Counted from the stretch's first letter, positions 1 through 7,288 are shown. The stretch: 10,471 nt of DNA from an uncultured bacterium (GCA_903864485.1 CAIPGD010000496.1:1-10471), one strand, 5' to 3'. A program made the numbers and translations. The notes: generated by a model from the letters alone, not told the origin.

Positions 1-1328
1 ATAACGTTGCATGGCGCTGGTTGATTTCTTCGCCGGACACCCTGCGTCAGCGGGTGACATTCGCTCTGTCCGAAATCATCGTGATCGGCGTTGACGGGCT
101 CGATAACACCGGCGGATGGAAGGCCTTTGGCGGCGCAGCCTGGCTCGACATGCTCGATGCCAATGCGTTTGGAAACCTGCGAACCCTCCTGCAGCAAGTC
201 AGCACGTCGCTGCAGATGGGCGCCTTTCTGACGTTCAGAGGCAATGCCAAAGCATCAGCAACGACGGGCGCGGTCCCGGACGAAAACTACGCTCGCGAAT
301 TGATGCAGCTATTCATGATTGGCCTGGTCGAGCTTAATCTGGACGGCACGCCCCGGCTGGTCAACGGTCAGCCAATAGAAACCTACGCTCAAACCGATAT
401 CTCGGGACTGGCCCGGGTTTTTACGGGTTGGGATATCGATTATGCAGGCGCGAACAGTGACATCCCTGATCATCTTCGCCGCCCCATGTTGCAGGTAGCC
501 AGCCGCTATGAAACGGGCGCCAAATCCTTCTTGGGTCTGACAATTCCTGCGGGTACCGAAGCCACCAAATCCTTGACGATGGCCCTCGACCATCTCTATG
601 CGCACGCCAATGTGCCGCCGTTCTGGAGCCGTCAACTCATTCAACGCCTCGTCACGAGCAACCCAACCCCGGCATATGTTGAGCGGGTTGCCCGCGTCTT
701 TCAAAATGATGGGGCCGGACAACGCGGCAATCTGTCTGCAGTGATCCGCGCAATTCTTCTCGACGTTGAAGCCAGAACCGACAATCCCTCCGAACAGCCG
801 ACGGCAGGCAAAGTACGTGAACCCATTTTGCGCCTGCTCGCCTGGGCACGCGCATGGGGAGTGCGATCAGCCTCTGATACCTGGGCGGTGGGCAACACCT
901 CTGACCCCGCGACCCGATTGGGTCAAAGCCCACTGCGTTCACCCTCGGTCTTCAACTTTTTCAGGCCCGCCTACGTACCGCCGAACAGCGCGTTTTCAAC
1001 GAGCGGGCTGGTAGCGCCCGAGCTCCAACTGACCAATGAGTCCACCGTCGCGGGCTATCTGAATTTTATGCAGTCACTGGTGGCTGGATCGATTGGCGAT
1101 ATCGTTCCAGACTACAGCACCTTATTAACACTTGCCGATAACCCAGCCGCACTCGTCTCAGAAATCAATACTGTGATGGCGGCGGGTCAGCTGAATGCGG
1201 CAACGCAGACCCTGATCGCCAGCGCCATTAACGCGATGTCCCGAGCTAACGACGCTGCGATGCGACAACGGGTGAATGCGGCCATGCTGTTGGTGCTGGC
1301 AGCACCTGAGTTTGTGGTCCTGAAATAA
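1..1328 (+). CDS. DUF1800 family protein, C-terminal part (5' end outside window)
   Basis: The reading frame is open from the first bases of the window (codons from base 3 read N-V-A-W-R-W-L-I-S-S-P), so the true start lies upstream; the TTG at 21 is an internal leucine. It ends with TAA at 1326-1328. DUF1800 hallmarks appear in order: DTLRQRVTFALSEI near the left end, GNLRTLLQQVSTSLQMG, the highly conserved PDENYARELMQLFMIGL (about 274-327), VFTGWD (about 415-434) and SPLRSPSVFNFFRPAY (about 929-976). The family has no established biochemical activity; members are usually exported and large. The DUF1501 gene begins 24 bases downstream on the same strand, and this pairing recurs in many proteobacteria, which suggests an operon and a shared function. 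The N-terminal signal region cannot be judged. Family assignment is secure; function is unknown. Confidence 0.9.
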   Translation, partial: NVAWRWLISSPDTLRQRVTFALSEIIVIGVDGLDNTGGWKAFGGAAWLDMLDANAFGNLRTLLQQVSTSLQMGAFLTFRGNAKASATTGAVPDENYARELMQLFMIGLVELNLDGTPRLVNGQPIETYAQTDISGLARVFTGWDIDYAGANSDIPDHLRRPMLQVASRYETGAKSFLGLTIPAGTEATKSLTMALDHLYAHANVPPFWSRQLIQRLVTSNPTPAYVERVARVFQNDGAGQRGNLSAVIRAILLDVEARTDNPSEQPTAGKVREPILRLLAWARAWGVRSASDTWAVGNTSDPATRLGQSPLRSPSVFNFFRPAYVPPNSAFSTSGLVAPELQLTNESTVAGYLNFMQSLVAGSIGDIVPDYSTLLTLADNPAALVSEINTVMAAGQLNAATQTLIASAINAMSRANDAAMRQRVNAAMLLVLAAPEFVVLK

Positions 1329-1352
1329 GTCAGCGTCAAACAGGCGACCGTG

Positions 1353-2753
<1,401 letters not shown>

Positions 2754-2764
2754 GAGCGGGCAGC

Positions 2765-3580
2765 TTACGCCGCCGTGGCCTTGACCAACATGTAGACCGC
2801 GACGCAAAAGAGCAGCGCTGCGAACGCCCGTTGAATTTGGGCGGGATGTAACCTGTGGGAGATTCTCCGACCGAATAACATGCCCAAAACCATTGCGGCG
2901 ACAAACGCACTTGTTTCAAACACGGGTGGCTTTGCCCCACTCAAGATCGAGTTGACGACACCCCCGCTGCCGACCAGGGTAATCACGAACAAGGAAGTTG
3001 CGACAATCCCAGGGACCGCAAGATGGGTGAAGCGTCGCATCAGTGGGACGATGAGAAACCCACCGCCCACGCCCAGTAACCCAGTCATGATCCCGGTCAA
3101 CATGCCGATCGCCGCCAACACCGTCGCGGCCGCTGGTGTCCAGATGAACTTTCCGGTGTCTGCGTTAATTAAAGCTAACCGCAAGCCTTCCTCATCGATG
3201 GCGGAGTTGCTTCGGCGCGATTGTTGAAAAAACCTCCAGGACACGATGAGCATCAGGCAGGAAAATCCCCCCATGAGTAGATACTGGGGTAAGAGGTGAG
3301 CCCAATACTGACCGAGGCGAGTGAGAGGAATTCCACAAATCGCCATCAGAATGGCGGCCTTGTAACGGACGAGGCGATGTTTAAATCCATCGATCGCGCC
3401 GACAGCGGCCCCGACCGCGACCGCAATTAACGCGACGGGCGCTGCTTGCTGCATGTTCCAGTGCATCCCGGCAACGAGCACCGGTACCGCAAGAATCCCG
3501 CCACCGGCGCCAGTCAACCCCATGACAGCCCCGATCAAAACTCCCAAAACCATCACCAGGGTCATGGCCTCGTTCCCCAT
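2765..3580 (-). CDS. TauE/SafE (TSUP) family sulfite/anion exporter
   Basis: A 271-residue polytopic membrane protein with the two-fold internal repeat of the TSUP family: GLTGAGGGILAVPVLV at residues 21-36 and GLLGVGGGFLIVPL at 167-180, each followed by further hydrophobic segments, about eight membrane spans in all. TSUP proteins export small sulfur anions such as sulfite or sulfoacetate across the inner membrane. It is the last gene of the minus-strand set headed by the BigR-type repressor, 90 bases after the pmpB-like gene, so it may share that transcript or have its own promoter. In this setting, removal of sulfite made by the divergent persulfide dioxygenase is a reasonable role (inference). 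ATG 3580 is taken as the start; an internal ATG at 3565 is also possible. Its stop is only 11 bases from the stop of the convergent DUF1501 gene. Confidence 0.9.
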   Translation of the reverse strand: MGNEAMTLVMVLGVLIGAVMGLTGAGGGILAVPVLVAGMHWNMQQAAPVALIAVAVGAAVGAIDGFKHRLVRYKAAILMAICGIPLTRLGQYWAHLLPQYLLMGGFSCLMLIVSWRFFQQSRRSNSAIDEEGLRLALINADTGKFIWTPAAATVLAAIGMLTGIMTGLLGVGGGFLIVPLMRRFTHLAVPGIVATSLFVITLVGSGGVVNSILSGAKPPVFETSAFVAAMVLGMLFGRRISHRLHPAQIQRAFAALLFCVAVYMLVKATAA

Positions 3581-3670
3581 TAAACCGCCATCGATGAATT
3601 TTTCAACGATTGGTGGTCTCAGGGAATAGGGTCGCAGTGGGGCGGGCGCCTTGATTGGGTGGCGTTTGTG

Positions 3671-4093
3671 TCAACTCGGTACCCTTCGATCGATCCACTC
3701 GAAAATGGCCATACCGACGAGCATGGCCAACACAAAAATCGCCGCTTTGGGCTGTCCAGTGGCCAAGGACACCAGGGCGGGCCCGGGGCAAAAACCAGCC
3801 AGGCCCCAACCCGCACCAAACAGCGCTGCGCCCACAATTAGACGGCGGTCGATCTGATCTGCCGTGGGCAGGCGCATGGCGTCGCCCAGAAAGCTCGTGG
3901 TTTTCTTCTTCGCGAGTGCAAAGGCAATGACGCCAACCGCAATCGCGCCACCCATCACGAGCGCAAGTGACGGGTCCCAGGGGCCCAACAAATCGAGAAA
4001 CCCAAGCACTTTGCCAGGGTCTGTCATTCCGGAGAGCAATAATCCCAGTCCAAACAGGAGACCAACGACAAATTCACTCAGCCGATGTTGCAC
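3671..4093 (-). CDS. pmpB: YeeE/YedE-type membrane protein, second half (pmpB-like, DUF6691)
   Basis: A 140-residue membrane protein beginning with GTG at 4093, supported by a strong Shine-Dalgarno (AAGGAG, seven bases upstream) that overlaps the stop of the preceding gene. It has about four hydrophobic segments. The signature GAGWGLAGFCPGPALVSL is at residues 93-110, with the conserved cysteine C102; an N-terminal LSGMTDPGKVLGFLD motif is also typical. The family is related to the YeeE/TsuA thiosulfate transporter, in which cysteines relay the sulfur compound through the membrane. Here the transporter is split into two half-size genes, this one and its upstream partner, 11 bases apart. In bigR operons of plant-associated bacteria the equivalent pair is present. 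The transported species (persulfide, thiosulfate or another) cannot be told from sequence. The gene symbol is by analogy. Confidence 0.85.
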   Translation of the reverse strand: MQHRLSEFVVGLLFGLGLLLSGMTDPGKVLGFLDLLGPWDPSLALVMGGAIAVGVIAFALAKKKTTSFLGDAMRLPTADQIDRRLIVGAALFGAGWGLAGFCPGPALVSLATGQPKAAIFVLAMLVGMAIFEWIDRRVPS

Positions 4094-4104
4094 GCTCGTT
4101 CTCC

Positions 4105-4551
4105 TTAAAAGAGGTGGCGCGCAATAGCGAGCACCGCGAATCCCACACCCATAAACGTCAAGGTAGACATCAGCGAACGGGGTGATAGGCGGGACAGGCC
4201 ACAGACTCCGTGGCCGCTCGTACAGCCAGACCCATAGCGCGTGCCAAATCCCACCAGCAGGCCTGCGCTTACGATGGTGAGAAAGTTCGAGTCAATTCGA
4301 GGCACTGCCAGCGCGGCCTTAATGCTCTCTGGAAAGATGAGTGCTCCGAGCATGGGCGCGACAGCCATTCCGAGGATGAACGCGACCCGCCAGGCGACAT
4401 CGCCACTGCGGGGTGTGAGCAAGCCGCCCAAAATGCCGCTGACCCCCAGGATTCGGCCATTGACCAGAATGAACATTGCGGCTGCAAGGCCCAGTAAAAG
4501 CCCGCCAGCGAGTGACGCCGAGGGAGTGAAATGGCTCCAGTCAATCGTCAT
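4105..4551 (-). CDS. pmpA: YeeE/YedE-type membrane protein, first half (pmpA-like)
   Basis: A 148-residue membrane protein. The start is placed at ATG 4551 because AGAGGA lies six bases upstream; an in-frame start at 4596 would add 15 mostly charged residues inside the repressor gene and is less likely. With this start the gene overlaps the repressor's stop (4541-4543) by 11 bases, which indicates translational coupling. It has about four membrane segments. The motif RYGSGCTSGHGVCGLSRLS (residues 105-123) carries conserved cysteines C110 and C117, the hallmark of the YeeE/YedE sulfur-transport family. It pairs with the pmpB-like gene downstream to give the equivalent of one full-length transporter. 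Expression should follow the BigR-type repressor. The substrate is not known from sequence; a sulfur-containing anion or persulfide is inferred. Confidence 0.87.
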   Translation of the reverse strand: MTIDWSHFTPSASLAGGLLLGLAAAMFILVNGRILGVSGILGGLLTPRSGDVAWRVAFILGMAVAPMLGALIFPESIKAALAVPRIDSNFLTIVSAGLLVGFGTRYGSGCTSGHGVCGLSRLSPRSLMSTLTFMGVGFAVLAIARHLF

Positions 4552-4873
4552 GGTGATCCTCTTTTTGCGGGCAAAACTGCTCGTAAAGGACCTCAAGCAC
4601 CGCGAGGGCCTGCGGGCTCGTGACGCGGTAGTAAATGTATTTGCCCTCGCGACGGGTATTTACCAAACCCTCAGCGCGCAGAACCGTGAGTTGTTGCGAA
4701 AGGGTCGGTTGAGTGATTCCGAGAAGCGCCTCAATCTCGCCCACGCGCATCTCGCCTTGGGATAACTGACAGAGAATCAGCAACCGATCTGGGTTGCCAA
4801 GCGTCTTCATGAGCTGACAGGCTTGTGCGGCGGCCTGCCGCATTAGCATCAGCTCGAGTGCGAGTGTATTCAA
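4541..4873 (-). CDS. bigR: ArsR-family persulfide-sensing repressor, BigR/SqrR type
   Basis: A winged-helix ArsR repressor of 110 residues if TTG 4873 is the start. ATGs at 4849 and 4843 (residues 9 and 11) are alternatives; none has a convincing Shine-Dalgarno. TLGNPDRLLILCQL precedes the helix-turn-helix VGEIEALLGITQPTLSQQLTVLR (about 44-66), followed by the wing RREGKYIYYRV. Two cysteines, C35 in helix 2 and C101 in the last helix (YEQFCPQ), are 66 residues apart. This is the same spacing as the reactive pair in BigR (C42/C108) and SqrR (C41/C107), where sulfide or persulfide causes cross-linking and release from DNA. The ArsR metal-binding ELCVCDL motif is absent. It heads the minus-strand transport genes and is divergent from a persulfide dioxygenase, as in bigR loci. 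It probably represses both directions and itself. Confidence 0.9.
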   Translation of the reverse strand: MNTLALELMLMRQAAAQACQLMKTLGNPDRLLILCQLSQGEMRVGEIEALLGITQPTLSQQLTVLRAEGLVNTRREGKYIYYRVTSPQALAVLEVLYEQFCPQKEDHHDD

Positions 4874-4884
4874 TTAGTTTTTTT

Positions 4885-4897
4885 ATAGATAATCTAT
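4885..4897. promoter_or_regulatory. Perfect dyad, candidate operator of the BigR-type repressor
   Basis: ATAGATAATCTAT is a perfect inverted repeat with six-base arms (ATAGAT/ATCTAT) around one central base, in the AT-rich gap between the divergent repressor and dioxygenase genes. It overlaps the predicted transcription start of the repressor. ArsR-family repressors bind as dimers to such AT-rich dyads. A wider GTATTC/GAATAC pair (4866-4871 and 4898-4903) flanks the region but is not centred on the dyad. The site does not fit the ATTC-N8-GAAT spacing I recall for SqrR, so its assignment rests on symmetry and position. Confidence 0.5.
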
Positions 4898-4901
4898 GAA
4901 T

Positions 4902-4930
4902 ACTCTATTTTACAACTAACTATATGTCAA
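4902..4930 (-). promoter_or_regulatory. Predicted sigma70 promoter for the bigR-pmpA-pmpB transcript
   Basis: Read on the minus strand, a perfect -35 TTGACA (4930-4925) is followed by a 17-base spacer and a -10 TAGAGT (4907-4902; four of six consensus bases). The predicted start point is near 4895, leaving a leader of roughly 20 bases before TTG 4873 or about 45 before ATG 4849. The start point lies inside the 13-bp dyad at 4885-4897, the expected geometry for autorepression. The gap is strikingly AT-rich compared with the surrounding DNA. Confidence 0.65.
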
Positions 4931-4997
4931 TGTATCGTTTGCCACGCTCCAACTCGCCGGCCCTATCAGCGGTCAACGACCTCTCTCGGAGACCATA

Positions 4998-5873
4998 ATG
5001 AAATCAAGATCGGTTAGCCCCAAGGTGCACCCCTTGTTCGACGAGGCCACGTGGACGGTGACGTATGTGGTTCACAGCGGGCAAGGTAGCGCCTGCGCGA
5101 TTATTGATTCTGTTCTCGACTATGACCCGAAGTCTGGCCGCACCCGGACCGTGTCCGCCGATCGGGTCATCGACTACGTTGAAGACAATGGACTGAACGT
5201 GGCCTGGATTCTTGAGACACACGCTCATGCCGACCATCTGAGTGCTGCCCCCAACTTGAAAGAGCGCCTGGGCGGCAAGATCGCGATTGGCGAACACATC
5301 ACCCGCGTCCAAGAGGTGTTCAAGGAAATCTTTGATCTGGAGCCGCAATTTCGCACTGATGGCTCGCAATTTGATCGATTGCTGGTAGATGAAGAAGAAA
5401 TTCAGATCGGCGAATTAACTGCAAAGGTCTTGTACGTTCCAGGCCATACGCCCGCCTGTGTGGCCTATCAAATTGGGGATGCGGTGTTCGTCGGCGATAC
5501 GATGTTCATGCCTGACGTGGGCACAGCGCGTTGTGACTTCCCCGGGGGTGACGCCAAGACCCTATATGCATCGGTGCGCAAGCTCCTCAGACTTCCTCCG
5601 CAGACGCGACTGTTCATGTGTCACGACTACCCGCCCAATCATCGAACGGTGGCTTTCGAGACGACGGTGGCCGCGCAGCGCGAGAAGAACATACATGTTC
5701 ACGACGGTGTTTCCGAAGCCGAGTTTATTGCGATCCGCAGTCAGCGCGATGCGGCTCTGGAAATGCCGGTGCTGATTCTTCCTGCGGTTCAAATCAACAT
5801 CCGTGCGGGCGAGATGCCACCCAAAGAAAGTAACGGAATTGCCTACCTCAAAATCCCCTTAAACGCGCTCTGA
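4998..5873 (+). CDS. blh: Persulfide dioxygenase-like metallo-beta-lactamase-fold protein (Blh/ETHE1 type)
   Basis: A 291-residue protein starting at ATG 4998 with GGAGA five bases upstream. Metallo-beta-lactamase motifs are complete: THAHADHL (H75, H77, D79, H80), PGHTPACV (H150), GDTMFMPDVGTARCDFPGG (D167, with R178-C179-D180) and MCHDYPP (H209). In ETHE1-type persulfide dioxygenases a mononuclear iron is held by the H/H/D triad, and glutathione persulfide is oxidised to sulfite and glutathione. TARCDF-P-GG is typical of this group rather than of glyoxalase II. BLH of Xylella and Agrobacterium is known as a fusion with an N-terminal DUF442 domain; this protein lacks it and is the dioxygenase domain alone. 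It is divergent from the BigR-type repressor, so induction by sulfide is likely. The downstream methyltransferase remnant begins two bases after its stop. Cytoplasmic; no signal peptide is seen. Confidence 0.88.
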   Translation: MKSRSVSPKVHPLFDEATWTVTYVVHSGQGSACAIIDSVLDYDPKSGRTRTVSADRVIDYVEDNGLNVAWILETHAHADHLSAAPNLKERLGGKIAIGEHITRVQEVFKEIFDLEPQFRTDGSQFDRLLVDEEEIQIGELTAKVLYVPGHTPACVAYQIGDAVFVGDTMFMPDVGTARCDFPGGDAKTLYASVRKLLRLPPQTRLFMCHDYPPNHRTVAFETTVAAQREKNIHVHDGVSEAEFIAIRSQRDAALEMPVLILPAVQINIRAGEMPPKESNGIAYLKIPLNAL

Positions 5874-5875
5874 AT

Positions 5876-6100
5876 ATGTCTGGATTCAACTATCCTCAAG
5901 AAATGTGGGATGAACGGTTCTCCACACCCGAGTTATTCGGCGAGGAACCCAACGCCTTTTTGGCATCGCAGGCGCACCGTTTTCCTTCAGGCAAGGCCCT
6001 GGCCCTCGCCCTCGCCGATGGGGAGGGCCGAAATAGTGTTTGGTTGGCCACGATGGCATGTCCGCTTTGGTGGGCTTCGTTGCGATCAAACCATGACTGA
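5876..6100 (+). pseudogene. Truncated class I SAM-dependent methyltransferase remnant
   Basis: The first 55 or so codons match the start of TehB/methyltransferase-domain proteins: a MWDERFSTPELFGEEPNAFL opening, then an intact motif I (LADGEGRNSVWLA) that binds S-adenosylmethionine. Directly after VWLA the frame runs into unrelated residues and stops at 6098-6100, giving 74 residues against about 200 for the family. Reading from 6049 in the next frame gives HDGMSALVGFVAIKP, which resembles the expected continuation before a stop at 6094-6096, so a frameshift near 6047-6055 is likely. The remaining two thirds of the gene are absent before the next gene at 6158, so a deletion must also have occurred. 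It starts two bases after the dioxygenase stop, implying it was once translated from that operon. A functional peptide is unlikely. Confidence 0.75.
5996..6013 (+). repeat. Three tandem six-base units in the methyltransferase remnant
   Basis: Three consecutive GCC-CTN codon pairs (GCCCTG, GCCCTC, GCCCTC) encode Ala-Leu three times just before motif I. Related proteins have a shorter stretch at this point, so slippage may have expanded it. This agrees with relaxed selection on the remnant but does not prove it. Confidence 0.4.
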
Positions 6101-6157
6101 AATTCGTCATCTGGTGTTTCAGTGCTGCAATGCCACCAGTCGGGTACCTGAGAGGCC

Positions 6158-6385
6158 ATGAAACGCTTTCAGCCATTGATTTTTGCCCTATTGATGGGCT
6201 TCATGATGTCCCTCGCCCTAACCCTGCTGATCACCGTCGTTCGATTGGGGTTCGTGGAGAGTTTGATTCGTGAATGGATAAGGGTTTGGTCTTACGCCTA
6301 CCCCGCGGCAGTTGGGTGCATATTCGTGTTTCGACCGTTGGCTGCAAGCCTGACCGAACGAATCATCGCTCGTCTCGAAAAATAG
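6158..6385 (+). CDS. DUF2798 family small membrane protein
   Basis: A 75-residue protein starting at ATG 6158, with GAGAGG just upstream at a short spacing. Two membrane segments are visible: FALLMGFMMSLALTLLITVV (residues 9-28) and a second around SYAYPAAVGCIFVFRPLA (45-62). The spacing, the REWIRVWSYAYP link with its tryptophan, and the proline-ended second helix fit DUF2798, a family of two-helix inner-membrane proteins of unknown function. It lies 57 bases after the methyltransferase remnant on the same strand and may be the last gene of the dioxygenase transcript. It is convergent with the peroxiredoxin gene, 104 bases away. A link to sulfur metabolism is only positional. Confidence 0.75.
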   Translation: MKRFQPLIFALLMGFMMSLALTLLITVVRLGFVESLIREWIRVWSYAYPAAVGCIFVFRPLAASLTERIIARLEK

Positions 6386-6458
6386 AATCATCCGAACCAT
6401 CGCTAGCCCAGACTTCGCGCAAGAAACCCGCTCTAATTCATGGATCTGTTCGCTGGTT

Positions 6459-6495
6459 GTGGGTCTTCCCACTCTCAGTAGCGATACCTCTACTG
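6459..6495. terminator. Possible terminator hairpins between convergent genes
   Basis: Two short perfect hairpins sit back to back in the gap: GTGGG-TCTT-CCCAC at 6459-6472 (five-base stem) and CAGTAG/CTACTG at 6476-6495 (six-base stem, eight-base loop), the latter overlapping the peroxiredoxin stop at 6490-6492. Neither has a following T-run on either strand, so they are not classical intrinsic terminators. They are listed only as candidates for 3'-end structure. The rest of 6386-6489 holds no recognisable gene. Confidence 0.25.
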
Positions 6496-7143
6496 ATGCG
6501 ATTTGGTAGTGCGCAAGTAAGGTAGCTTGATATCAATAGCACCGTATTTTTCGCGTGCCTGATCGTCATTGAGGGTAAGTGCCACGATCACATCTTGCCC
6601 GACGGTCCAATTGGCCGGGGTTGCCAAAGGCTCGTTAAAGGTCAGCTGCAGTGCGTCGAGTGCACGCAAAACTTCAGCAAAATTTCGGCCAACAGACATC
6701 GGATAGGTCATTGACAGTTTGAGTTTTTTGTCTGGGCCAACAATAAACACGGATCGGACCGTCGCAGTATGGGCAGCGGTACGGCCATCGGGGAGATAAG
6801 CCTCAGCGGGCAGCATGTCAAAGGCCTTTGACACCGCTAAGTCTTCGTCCGCAATGATGGGGAAATCGGCAGTCGCCCTCGCAAACCCTTCAATGTCTGC
6901 CTTCCACTTTTTGTGCGACTCAACCCCGTCAACTGAGACGCCAATGACCTTGGTTCCGCGTTTGGCCCATTCGCTAGCAAGTTGGGCGACTGCACCGAAC
7001 TCCGTAGTGCAAACTGGTGTGAAGTCCTTAGGATGGGAAAATAGGATTGCCCAACCTTCTCCAATCCAGTCGTGAAAGACAATGTTGCCTTGATCAGTTT
7101 CCGCAGTGAAGTTCGGAACTTGGTCGTTGATTCTTAGTGCCAT
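6490..7143 (-). CDS. 1-Cys peroxiredoxin, Prx6 family
   Basis: A 217-residue peroxiredoxin starting at ATG 7143, where the conserved MALRINDQVPNF opening begins and AAGGGG stands eight bases upstream; an in-frame start at 7236 would add 31 non-conserved residues. The active-site signature P-x-x-x-T-x-x-C is PKDFTPVC (P38, T42, C45), with the supporting arginine R130 in TATVRSVFIVGP. C45 is the only cysteine, so there is no resolving cysteine and the enzyme must be regenerated by an external thiol. The length and C-terminal domain (about 160-217, including LATPANWTVGQDV) are those of the Prx6 group rather than AhpC. It reduces hydrogen peroxide and organic peroxides in the cytoplasm. The 163 bases between the tRNA gene and its start contain dyads that may be regulatory. 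Confidence 0.93.
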   Translation of the reverse strand: MALRINDQVPNFTAETDQGNIVFHDWIGEGWAILFSHPKDFTPVCTTEFGAVAQLASEWAKRGTKVIGVSVDGVESHKKWKADIEGFARATADFPIIADEDLAVSKAFDMLPAEAYLPDGRTAAHTATVRSVFIVGPDKKLKLSMTYPMSVGRNFAEVLRALDALQLTFNEPLATPANWTVGQDVIVALTLNDDQAREKYGAIDIKLPYLRTTKSHQ

Positions 7144-7181
7144 GGCACTAACCCCTTGAATAATTTTCGTAGTCCAAGTTT

Positions 7182-7195
7182 GCCAGAAGTCTGGC
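7182..7195. promoter_or_regulatory. Inverted repeat upstream of the peroxiredoxin gene
   Basis: GCCAGA-AG-TCTGGC is a perfect dyad with six-base arms and a two-base centre, ending 38 bases before the peroxiredoxin start. The small centre suits a protein-binding site better than an RNA hairpin. No regulator is identified. AAAATTATT on the minus strand between this dyad and the Shine-Dalgarno could serve as a -10 region, but no good -35 is seen. Confidence 0.35.
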
Positions 7196-7203
7196 CAACC
7201 AAT

Positions 7204-7244
7204 CCGTAAAACCGCTCGACCAACCCACCTTTGCAAAGTTACGG
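7204..7244. promoter_or_regulatory. Second dyad cluster in the peroxiredoxin leader
   Basis: CCGTAA (7204-7209) and TTACGG (7239-7244) form six-base inverted arms. Just inside the right arm lies a perfect ten-base palindrome, CTTTGCAAAG (7229-7238). The stretch lies between the tRNA-Pro gene and the peroxiredoxin gene, both on the minus strand, and encodes nothing recognisable. It could be an operator, a leader RNA structure or chance. Confidence 0.25.
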
Positions 7245-7265
7245 TTGCCCGCGAAAGTGCGGCGC

Positions 7266-7288
7266 TGCTCTACCTAGTCAAGGGAGCA
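7266..7288 (-). other. Hairpin downstream of tRNA-Pro
   Basis: TGCTC (7266-7270) pairs with GAGCA (7284-7288), and CCT/AGG inside can extend the stem across a small bulge. It lies about 20 bases past the encoded CCA end on the tRNA's transcript. There is no T-run after it, so it may be a processing or 3'-end structure rather than a classical terminator, or chance. Confidence 0.25.

Noticed and set aside
309..722. Minus-strand open frame of 137 codons opposite the DUF1800 gene
   Set aside because: It overlaps the conserved PDENYAREL region in antisense and has no features of its own.
3581..3670. Possible extra small gene or N-terminal extension in the 90-base gap before the TauE gene
   Set aside because: The frame is open some way upstream but has no usable start codon, and family alignment supports the start at 3580 or 3565.
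4241..4765. Plus-strand open frame of 174 codons opposite the repressor and pmpA-like genes
   Set aside because: It is antisense to genes with clear family motifs and good start signals; its own translation shows no domain.
4938..4968. Plus-strand promoter for the dioxygenase (TTGCCA with 17-base spacing to CCTATC)
   Set aside because: The -10 match is poor and other placements are equally weak, so no plus-strand promoter is called.
6421..6495. Classical intrinsic terminator between the DUF2798 and peroxiredoxin genes
   Set aside because: The hairpins lack a following T-run on either strand, so they are kept only as a low-confidence structure.
7196..7240. A tRNA-like stretch (minus strand GGTCGAGCGG, like a Leu/Ser D-arm) below tRNA-Pro
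   Set aside because: There is no matching acceptor, anticodon arm or TTCGAAT T-loop, so it is a chance similarity.
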